Notes under the pieces: model-generated
Databases searched by the model: none
What the model saw: the letters and a program-made list of their open reading frames with translations, nothing else
Told to the model about the DNA's origin: nothing
Translations under genes and position numbers: made by a program
Assembly (NCBI RefSeq): GCF_000340885.1
Contig: NC_020291.1
Span: 400,501 to 464,500 of the forward strand
From: Clostridium saccharoperbutylacetonicum N1-4(HMT)
Lineage (GTDB): Bacteria > Bacillota > Clostridia > Clostridiales > Clostridiaceae
Length of the DNA stretch: 64,000 nucleotides
Reading direction: 5' to 3'
Shown here: positions 46,301 through 53,600 of the stretch, piece by piece
Layout: each line of letters begins with the position of its first letter
How positions within the stretch are numbered: position 1 is the first letter of the stretch

Positions 46301-47147
46301 AGATAAAAGATATAGTGAGCTGCTAAATGGAAATGAGATTATAGCAGATGAAAATAAGACTACATGTGCAGATTATGCAATGTGGCAGAGAGAAGAATTT
46401 GAGAAAAAGGGATACTATAGTGACGTTGAATATTGGGAGAAAAAACTTCAGGGTAATATGAATATAATTGAATTCCCTAAAAAAGAAAATAGTAAATATG
46501 GAGATTATGAGGGGAATGGTATGAGGATTTCTATTCCTTCAAAAAATATAAAAGCATTTTCTGAGTTGTGTAAAACTATTAATATTTCCATGTATGCTGG
46601 ATATGCTGCATTATTCTATATATTTTTAAATTATATATATGATATTGATGATATTGCAATAGGTACTGCAACTGTAGGAAGGGATAGAAGTGAAATACAA
46701 GACTCTCTAGGAAATTTTGCTTTTGCTTCACTAATAAGAACAGAAGTTTCTAAAAATGATAGTTTTATTGAATTAGCAAAAAAAACTAAGAAAACAATAA
46801 ACGAATTATATGAACATCAAGCACTACCTTTTGAGATGATTTTAAAAGAGACAACAGTTGATCGAAAATATCACAAATTACCATATAGAATTTTGATCGA
46901 GTATATAAAAAATGAGAGATTATCGACCAATCTAGGTTTTACTGTTGCCGACTATTCAAATGAAATTACACCAGCTGATTTTACTTTCTTTATTCAATCT
47001 GAACCAGATGAAGAATATTTAACTTTCTATTATAAGAGAAATCTTTTTGATGACGAAGAGATAGAAGATTTTGTATATCTTATGAAAGATATTTTTGAAG
47101 AGGTTGTAAATAAACCTACAGCAGCTTTAAAAGAGTATGATTTATAA
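43356..47147 (+). CDS. NRPS protein: half-C - A (aliphatic residue) - PCP - C
   Basis: A 1263-residue NRPS. The first ~255 residues align only with the C-terminal lobe of condensation domains (starting at the 'YW..YL' position) and lack HHxxxDG, so the first C is dead. An adenylation domain follows (MYTSGTTGTPKG at 402; FDASTFEIW; NGYGPTENTT). Its pocket code by alignment to GrsA is D-A-F-F-V-G-G-T-F-K, close to valine/aliphatic codes. The PCP has Ser788. A complete C domain ends the protein, with HHVLADA (His966/967, Asp971; Ala replaces the usual Gly). Because the chain starts with a non-functional C, this protein may begin a peptide line. The final C needs a downstream acceptor, probably the dead-A/AL-KR-PCP protein next door. 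AGGAGG at 43346 fixes the start at 43356 or the ATG six bases later. Substrate is tentative. Confidence 0.88.
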   Translation: MQMKSKQLVAIENLDKYWDEYLYSYEHHEYIDLYQDGNVSDNDSQRCIIEFNNNIYKKIKEFAKIRKIEFSVLFNAMWGFMLERYNNKKDVVFGNLISIKSPNRELNINVIIPVRVDCTENIRILDCIDKIQKSADSHINNLPSLANDNNLYILKRKFIDHIIAFESDINETNNNISLEYNLFLTVICGESLNLDFRYIKTKYSEKSIKNMVCHLERIAEQIIKNPEASTNTIELLTQEEKHKILSEYNSQYNASFKSIVTLFKENVKKYPDNIAVTIGERSITYMELDSYSDEFAAFLIKKGVTKESIVAIFAERKIETIVGIVGILKSGGAYLPIDIDYPQERIEYIIENAKVKCIVGGTTLSKVPNNIVKVDLFSKDSYVENDYSIEYKASPNSLAYVMYTSGTTGTPKGVMVEHKSVIRLVKDTNYVEFKEDDVVLQTGSIVFDASTFEIWGALLNGSTLCLVNKMDMLDTSKLKSVIEYKKITIMFLTPSLFKLLVEDDISLFKNVRELVVGGDKMPCKQATQIINKYKALKLVNGYGPTENTTFSTCFLVDKPYENSIPIGKPITNSTAYIIDCFGNLQFMGLSGELYVGGVGVARGYINNTELTNEKFVVLPFISKDYLYKTGDIVKMMQDGNIMFLGRRDNQVKIRGFRIELNEIENRLLSYEQINDAVVKICSNNNSDEYICAYVTGNNIDCNKVKEYLRKFLPEYMIPNYIITLSNLPLTINGKVDKDALELPVNFCENATNEPINDLERSMCDIWKKILQHNAINVDDDFFEMGGDSLKVMAFISEAQKRGLKLSFTDIYKYTSIRELVSNKKVQIIGIPKVKDKDNLRLSFAQEGIWFNSKIEPIYNVVLSVSINKKPLDIAILKKAIEIVIKNNQELRTIIIEKDYVPYQKVYDEVISDITYEKHLDKTEQELRKFFEHQETYREYKLDEAPLFHFRIGESGDGSIILTIGTHHVLADAYAINIILEEIDKRYSELLNGNEIIADENKTTCADYAMWQREEFEKKGYYSDVEYWEKKLQGNMNIIEFPKKENSKYGDYEGNGMRISIPSKNIKAFSELCKTINISMYAGYAALFYIFLNYIYDIDDIAIGTATVGRDRSEIQDSLGNFAFASLIRTEVSKNDSFIELAKKTKKTINELYEHQALPFEMILKETTVDRKYHKLPYRILIEYIKNERLSTNLGFTVADYSNEITPADFTFFIQSEPDEEYLTFYYKRNLFDDEEIEDFVYLMKDIFEEVVNKPTAALKEYDL

Positions 47148-47223
47148 GATTCAGAGAAAATTAGCTTTTAGAAAAATAGCATTTATATAATTAATTTTAA
47201 ATGGGCGAAAGGAGTGTTTAGTG

Positions 47224-50200
47224 ATGAAAGAGATTTTAGCTATTAAATTTAAAGGTGAAGTATTTACAAGAAGTCAATTTGCTAGACAGGTAGGAAAATT
47301 TCAAAGTTTAATAGGAAATAATATAAAGGATAAGATTGTTGCAGTAAAAATTGAAAATCCTATTCATTTTATTGAAGCATGTAGTGCAATAGCTGGTTTA
47401 AAAGGAACAATTTTCCCAATTGATAATTTAAAGATGTTGGATTCTGATACAGATCTTTTGTTATCTGATGATGAAAATGACAAAAAGCATTTTAATAATG
47501 TTATTATTGCAGATTTAGATTCAGTCTCAGACTTTAAAGTACCTGAAGATATTGAATATATTGGAAATGTTAAATTGTCGGATTTTTCGACTTCTTCACT
47601 TATACGTAAAGAGATGTTAAATAATTGGGTTGAATTCAACAAAAACATAATGAAAACAGATTGTAGTGAAACAATTTTCATGTATAGAAATAAAAAGGAT
47701 TTATTTAAATATATTTGGACATTGCCATTATGTATGGATGGTAACCTAACAATTGCTGGTATTAATGAAGAGATAGATTTTAAGGAATATACAAATATTA
47801 TAATGCCGATCGAAGGCATTGATATAATCAAAAAAAGTAATAATTGTACTAATAAAAGCTTAATTACTTATGGCGATGAAACAGTTGAATTCAAAAAAAT
47901 AAAAGATATAATTACCGATTATGAGATAAAATGGAACAATTATTACGGGTTTCCAAATGTAACTTGGCTATCCGCAGCTAAGGAATTTATAATTAATGGA
48001 AAGAGCGGATTATATAATGAAATAAAACCTATAAAAAATATAAAGTTAGGTATTGTAAATGAATCGGGTCAGATTCAGCCAGAAAATGCAATTGGGTTTA
48101 TAGCAGAAAAAATAAGTGGTGAAACTAGATTAACACAATATATGGGATGTAAATTGTCAAATGGATCAATCGTAGCAATTAGCTATAAGGATGGAATAAT
48201 ATATAAAAATGGTACTTACTTGAATTTAAAAGAGGTAGAAGAACAACTATGTAAATTAGATTGTATAAAGGATTTTTACGTAGAAGGTACAAATGTTTAT
48301 TATTCCACAGATATAGCATTATCAGGATTTAAATTAGATAGTTTACTTAAAGAAGTGCTTCCAGAAGAATATTTCCCATTAAATTATATAGAAGTACCAT
48401 TTATTGCAAGAGATTTACAAGGAAAAGTTAATGTTTCAAAATTAGAGAAGATGAATGATATCTCATACAATAAGCTTAATGAGATTAGTTCTGAAATATA
48501 CGATTTAGGGATAGATAGCGCAATAACAGTTGATTTTAATAATGATGAAAAATTTATTGATATGCAGCCATTAAATAATATGGCTGAAATAAGCCCGAGT
48601 AAAGAAATTTCTGAAGGAAAAATTTCGTATATAAAAAATGGAGACTTAGATTATAGTAAACAAAAATTTGTTAGTATTACTGAATTAATCCAAGAAAGAG
48701 CAAAAGGAAATCAAAAAATTATTTATATTGAACATGAAGGAAGGGTTCAGCAGACATATAACCAGCTTTATTTAGAGGCAGGGCGAGTAGCAAATGGACT
48801 TAAAGAAAATGGTGTGAAGGCAAATGATAAAGTAATTTTACAGCTTCCTAATAATAAAGATTATCTAGAAACTTTTTGGGCGTGTATACTTATTGGTGCT
48901 ATTCCAGCACCATTAGCGGTGTTAGACGACTATGGGACAAAGAATTTAAACACTGACAAAATTTTAAATATATGCAAGCTATTAGAAAATCCCTTTATTA
49001 TTACTTCGTCTGAATTAGTGGAGCCTATAAACAATATTAAGGAAAGTTTAGTTGATAATAAGATAAAGGTATTAAATTTTTCAACTATTAAATGTGGAGG
49101 AAATTTTGAAAATCCTCATGTATGGGATATAGAGAAACCTTGCCTTATCATGTTTACATCAGGAAGCACTGGAATACCAAAGGGAGTTATGCTAAACCAA
49201 AGAAATATTTTTGCAAGGACTTTATGTGAAATAGAAATGTATAACTTTGATGAAAATGAAATTGATTTAAATTGGATGACATTAACTCACGCGGCAGGGC
49301 TAATTTGGACACATATAAGAGATATGTACTTAAATATGCTGCAGATTCAAGTGAAATCAGAGGTTATATTAAATGAACCACTTATGTGGATTGATTTGCT
49401 TAATGAATATAAAGCAACTATTACTTGGGCACCTAATTTTGCTTATTCTCTTATAAGTAATGAACTTTCAGATGAGAAATATTATGATTGGGATTTATCA
49501 AAATTAAAGTATATTTTTGCTACTGCTGAGGCGAATGTAAGCAGAAATCTAAGGAACTTCATAATTAAATTAAAGAAATACAAGCTTTCTGAGGATGCAA
49601 TTAAACCTTCGTTTGGTATGACGGAAACTTCATCGGTAATGATATATTATAATAATTTTTCGTTAAATAATACAAGTGATGAGGATAAATTTGTTCCAAT
49701 AGGTACTCCAGCTGTAGGGCATGAATTCAGAGTGACTGATGATGAAGGAAATGTTTTGCCAGAAGGTGTTGTGGGGAACATTGAAGGAAAAGGCCAAACT
49801 ATAACTAGTGGGTACTATGACAATGAAGCAGCAAATAAAGAATCCTTTACTTTAGATGGATATTTTAAAACGGGAGATTTAGGTTATATAAAAGATAACA
49901 ATATAATTCTTACAGGACGTGCAAAAGAAGTAATAATAATAAATGGTTTAAATTATTATGTTCAAGATATTGAGTCGGTAGTAGAGGATTTAGAAGAAGT
50001 AAATCCATCATTTACTGTAGCCACATCAATAAAAAATAAACAGAATGAAGAAGAAGTATTGGTGATTTTTACTCCTAGAAATGAAGAAAGCTTGGACGAT
50101 ATACCATCATTAAAAAAATTAGTTAATAAAATAAAACGTGAAATAAGAGAAAAGTGTATGATTTATCCAACATATGTTATACCTGATATGCGTAGTAAAT

Positions 50201-53200
50201 CAATAAGAACGGAGCTTGGAAAAAAACAAAGAAGTAAATATAAAAAAGCTTTCGAAAATGGTGAGTACGATGATATCATTCAAAAAATGGGTGGAACAAA
50301 TTTAAAGCAAAAATATGTGATGGAAGAATTTTGGCAAAGAGTTAATATTGCTGCAAGTATTAAAACAAGGATAAAGGATAAAATTACTGTAATTTCGGAA
50401 GATAAAGAATATGTTGATAAATTATTTGTTGATAGTAATTTAAAATATGAAACATTAAATGAAAATGAAATTTCAAAAATAAAAAGCAATTACTGCATTG
50501 ATTTGACTATTATTGAAAATAAATCTACTAATATAATAGAATTTTCTAAAAAAATATTACAACATTTTGCTGAAATATCAAAATTAAAACAAAAAATGAA
50601 GATTATTTTACCAACAACAAATGCTTTTGTATTAGAAAATGATAAAATATTTAACATTCAAAATGGAATATTAAGAGGTTTTATAAAAAGCTTTAACTTA
50701 GAAAATAGTGAGAAGTCATGTAAGATAGTTGATTTTGATATTTTTGATTTTGACCTATGTATTAATGAGCTTTTATCATCTAATAAAGATACAGAAGTAG
50801 TCTATAGAAATAAAAAACGTTATAAATCATTTCTTGAAAGCATACCTGAACTTAAAGATAATGAGGACATTATAAAGGATAAAAGTGTAATACTTTTACT
50901 TGGAGGATTAGGTGGAATAGGAAGAAATGTATGTAAATATTTATTAGAAAAATATGATGCAAAACTAATTATATTTGGTTCAAGTAAGCTTGTAGGAGAA
51001 AAGAAAGAAGTTTTTGACAATTTAAGAAGTATTTCTAAAAATATTATTTATCAAGATGTTGATATAAATGATAATACTCAAATGAGCACTGTTCTTTCTA
51101 GGTGTGAAAAAGAATTTGGTGAAAAAACAACTGTGTTTATTAATCTTGCAGGAAAAATTTCTGCTGATAAAAATAAAAAGTCTCATTGGGAGGACATTAG
51201 TAATCACATTATTGAAAATGAAACTATGTTTAGCATGGAGGAAGTTATTAAGTCAAAAGTTAATAGCACATTAGCAATTGAAAAGTTAAGAGAAGAGAGA
51301 AAAAATTCAATATTAATTATGTTTAGTTCTATCAATGGATATTTTGGCGGAGTTTCTTTATCTGCATACTCAGCCGCAAATAGTTTTCAGGATAGTTACT
51401 GCAGGTACTTAAATAATAATGAAAAAGCTACTTTTTGTATAAATTGGAGTACCTGGGTAGACGTTGGTATAAGTGAATCAATACCAGAAGGTATTCAAAA
51501 GGCATCGTCTAAAAGTGGTTTTTATGCAAATACAGTTGAAGAAAATATAGAATGCTTTAGATATATATTAGATCATAATATAAAAAATGGATTCATTGGA
51601 GTTGATAGGAACTTCAGGAAATATAGACATTTTATAAAAGATAAATACAGAAGAGATATAACTGTTTTTTATACTGGGGATAAATTAAATGAAATTAAGA
51701 GGATAGTTAGAGATAGAGTAAACGACATAGATGCTATACAATATCAAAATATTGAAAGTATACCTAGGAATTCTGACAATAGACAGGATATAGACTTTAA
51801 TCTTTTAGCACGACTTTCTATAAATTCAGCCAAAAGATATGATGAGGAAAATCTATCAGATAATCATAAGAAAATGATTAAAATATGGAAAGAAACATTA
51901 AAAGTACAATCAGTGGGTATTAATGATGATTTTTATGATATTGGTGGAAATTCAATTTTAGTGTCAAAATTACTATTTAAAATAGCTAATACATTTAATG
52001 TAAATGTTTCATTTCAGGACATATTAAATGCAACAACTATAGAAAAGCTTACAAATTTAATAGAAAACATTAAAGATAAGTCTGTTACTGAAATAGCTAG
52101 AAATACTGATGAATTTAAAGAAATATTAAGGAATGAGGTGAAGTTAGATTTTTCAGTAAAAAGTTATCTTGAAAAAATCTCTGTTACTAATGAGGATAGA
52201 AATATATTAGTTAGTGGCTCAACAGGTTTTTTTGGAGGATATTTATTGAAATACTTACTTTTAAATACAGACTATCATATCTATTTACTTGTAAGAGCAC
52301 AAGATAGAAACGAGGCAAAATTAAAAGTTATGGAACATTTGAAAAGGTATGAATTACAAAATTACTTTGTTTCTGATAGAGTTACCATCATTAAAGGTGA
52401 TATTTCAAAGGAAAATTTAGGTATGAGCAACGACGAATATAGTGATCTTTGTAAAAATATAGATGTAATTCTTCATTCAGCAGCGGAAGTAAATTTTGTT
52501 TCTCCGTTTGATAAGGTTAAAGTTACTAATATTGATGGAACAAGAAGAATTATTAAGTTTGCTTGTGAGGAAAAGGTTAAATTGTTACATTATATTTCTT
52601 CATATTCAGTTTATGATTGTTTAGAAAATAGGAGGAATTTTACTGCAAATGAGAGAACTGAACTTACATTTGATTATAAGCATGAATTGAATGCATATAC
52701 ATTATCAAAATGTGTAGCAGACAGCATTGTTCGCCTTGCAAATGAAGAAGGGCTTCCATGTAAAATTTACCGTATAGGAACAATAACAGGAGATTTAGAA
52801 AAAGGAAGATGCCAGGTTAGAGATTTCTTCTGGACATTAATAAATGCTAGCTTAAAATTAAAAAAAATGCCCATAATGAGTAATATTGTATTTCATCTTG
52901 TTCCAGTGGATATATTAGCTGATATTGTTATTAAACTTTCAAAAAGACCATATGATTTCAATGAAAATATATATAATCTAGAATTTGAAATGCTATATTT
53001 AAGTAAAGTTTTTGAATGGCTTAAAAATATAGAGCCAAGCATGGAAATAGCTGCTTATGAAGAGTGGCGGAAAGATCTTATTGTTTATGCAGAAGAGCAT
53101 AATGATGACTTATTATTATCAATTCTTCCGATTTTTCCTAATGCGGAAGTAATTGAAGAGGTACATCCAGTTGATGTCGATTCTAGTTTTACACAAAATA

Positions 53201-53301
53201 TTTTGAATTCTATGAATTTAAATAGAATGGGTATTAATTATGATAATTTTAAGAAGACATATGAATACTTAAAAGAAATAAATTTTTTTAGAGAGGATTG
53301 A
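47224..53301 (+). CDS. Hybrid synthase: degenerate A - AL - KR - PCP - thioester reductase
   Basis: A 2025-residue protein. Residues 1-430 are recognisably an adenylation fold (A1/A2-like start, YGFPNVTWLSAAKEFI in the A5 position, an A10-like QGKVNVSKL end), but the P-loop motif (TSGSTG) and TGD are gone, so it is catalytically dead. Residues ~470-1030 are an intact acyl-AMP ligase (MFTSGSTGIPKG at 643; FGMTETSS; FKTGDLGYI; LGKKQR). Residues ~1100-1470 are a ketoreductase (GGLGGIG at 1227; Tyr1382 in YSAAN). The PCP has Ser1577. The last ~370 residues are a Lys2/CAR-type thioester reductase (GSTGFFGG at 1665; Tyr1825, Lys1829), which should release the chain as an aldehyde or alcohol with NAD(P)H. 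AAAGGAG at 47208 favours ATG 47224 over GTG 47221. The free ACP gene follows immediately. The A-KR-PCP order recalls the alpha-keto-acid modules of cereulide and valinomycin synthetases. Confidence 0.85.
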   Translation: MKEILAIKFKGEVFTRSQFARQVGKFQSLIGNNIKDKIVAVKIENPIHFIEACSAIAGLKGTIFPIDNLKMLDSDTDLLLSDDENDKKHFNNVIIADLDSVSDFKVPEDIEYIGNVKLSDFSTSSLIRKEMLNNWVEFNKNIMKTDCSETIFMYRNKKDLFKYIWTLPLCMDGNLTIAGINEEIDFKEYTNIIMPIEGIDIIKKSNNCTNKSLITYGDETVEFKKIKDIITDYEIKWNNYYGFPNVTWLSAAKEFIINGKSGLYNEIKPIKNIKLGIVNESGQIQPENAIGFIAEKISGETRLTQYMGCKLSNGSIVAISYKDGIIYKNGTYLNLKEVEEQLCKLDCIKDFYVEGTNVYYSTDIALSGFKLDSLLKEVLPEEYFPLNYIEVPFIARDLQGKVNVSKLEKMNDISYNKLNEISSEIYDLGIDSAITVDFNNDEKFIDMQPLNNMAEISPSKEISEGKISYIKNGDLDYSKQKFVSITELIQERAKGNQKIIYIEHEGRVQQTYNQLYLEAGRVANGLKENGVKANDKVILQLPNNKDYLETFWACILIGAIPAPLAVLDDYGTKNLNTDKILNICKLLENPFIITSSELVEPINNIKESLVDNKIKVLNFSTIKCGGNFENPHVWDIEKPCLIMFTSGSTGIPKGVMLNQRNIFARTLCEIEMYNFDENEIDLNWMTLTHAAGLIWTHIRDMYLNMLQIQVKSEVILNEPLMWIDLLNEYKATITWAPNFAYSLISNELSDEKYYDWDLSKLKYIFATAEANVSRNLRNFIIKLKKYKLSEDAIKPSFGMTETSSVMIYYNNFSLNNTSDEDKFVPIGTPAVGHEFRVTDDEGNVLPEGVVGNIEGKGQTITSGYYDNEAANKESFTLDGYFKTGDLGYIKDNNIILTGRAKEVIIINGLNYYVQDIESVVEDLEEVNPSFTVATSIKNKQNEEEVLVIFTPRNEESLDDIPSLKKLVNKIKREIREKCMIYPTYVIPDMRSKSIRTELGKKQRSKYKKAFENGEYDDIIQKMGGTNLKQKYVMEEFWQRVNIAASIKTRIKDKITVISEDKEYVDKLFVDSNLKYETLNENEISKIKSNYCIDLTIIENKSTNIIEFSKKILQHFAEISKLKQKMKIILPTTNAFVLENDKIFNIQNGILRGFIKSFNLENSEKSCKIVDFDIFDFDLCINELLSSNKDTEVVYRNKKRYKSFLESIPELKDNEDIIKDKSVILLLGGLGGIGRNVCKYLLEKYDAKLIIFGSSKLVGEKKEVFDNLRSISKNIIYQDVDINDNTQMSTVLSRCEKEFGEKTTVFINLAGKISADKNKKSHWEDISNHIIENETMFSMEEVIKSKVNSTLAIEKLREERKNSILIMFSSINGYFGGVSLSAYSAANSFQDSYCRYLNNNEKATFCINWSTWVDVGISESIPEGIQKASSKSGFYANTVEENIECFRYILDHNIKNGFIGVDRNFRKYRHFIKDKYRRDITVFYTGDKLNEIKRIVRDRVNDIDAIQYQNIESIPRNSDNRQDIDFNLLARLSINSAKRYDEENLSDNHKKMIKIWKETLKVQSVGINDDFYDIGGNSILVSKLLFKIANTFNVNVSFQDILNATTIEKLTNLIENIKDKSVTEIARNTDEFKEILRNEVKLDFSVKSYLEKISVTNEDRNILVSGSTGFFGGYLLKYLLLNTDYHIYLLVRAQDRNEAKLKVMEHLKRYELQNYFVSDRVTIIKGDISKENLGMSNDEYSDLCKNIDVILHSAAEVNFVSPFDKVKVTNIDGTRRIIKFACEEKVKLLHYISSYSVYDCLENRRNFTANERTELTFDYKHELNAYTLSKCVADSIVRLANEEGLPCKIYRIGTITGDLEKGRCQVRDFFWTLINASLKLKKMPIMSNIVFHLVPVDILADIVIKLSKRPYDFNENIYNLEFEMLYLSKVFEWLKNIEPSMEIAAYEEWRKDLIVYAEEHNDDLLLSILPIFPNAEVIEEVHPVDVDSSFTQNILNSMNLNRMGINYDNFKKTYEYLKEINFFRED

Positions 53302-53306
53302 TTTTT

Positions 53307-53600
53307 ATGGAAATTAAAGAAAAACTTTTGACGCTTTTTAAAGAAATACTTGGAATGGATGATATATCAGAGACTAGTAATATCTTTGATATGGGCGGTT
53401 CATCATTAACAATATATAAAATTTCAGAACAAGCTAAAGAGAGGTATGGATTAAAAGTAAATCCAATAGATATTATGACTTATCCAACTCTTGAAAAACT
53501 ATGTTTATTTCTTGAAGAAGGAACAAAGCAAAAGTCTGATGATGATAATATAACAGCTAGGAAAAACTTAAGAAATAGGAGAAGGAGAGAAGGGGTATAA
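53307..53600 (+). CDS. Stand-alone acyl/peptidyl carrier protein
   Basis: A 97-residue carrier protein. Helix II begins MGGSSLT, so the phosphopantetheine serine is Ser33 and the usual Asp before it is replaced by Ser. The sequence, including the PIDIM.YP stretch and a basic C-terminal tail ending NRRRREG, closely resembles the PCP at the end of the AL-KR-PCP protein (56670-60497). GAGAGG at 53291 supports ATG 53307; it begins 5 bases after the previous stop, and its own stop abuts the next start codon at 53601. It probably hands an acyl chain to the KS-AT-ACP protein through the basic tail. Confidence 0.85.
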   Translation: MEIKEKLLTLFKEILGMDDISETSNIFDMGGSSLTIYKISEQAKERYGLKVNPIDIMTYPTLEKLCLFLEEGTKQKSDDDNITARKNLRNRRRREGV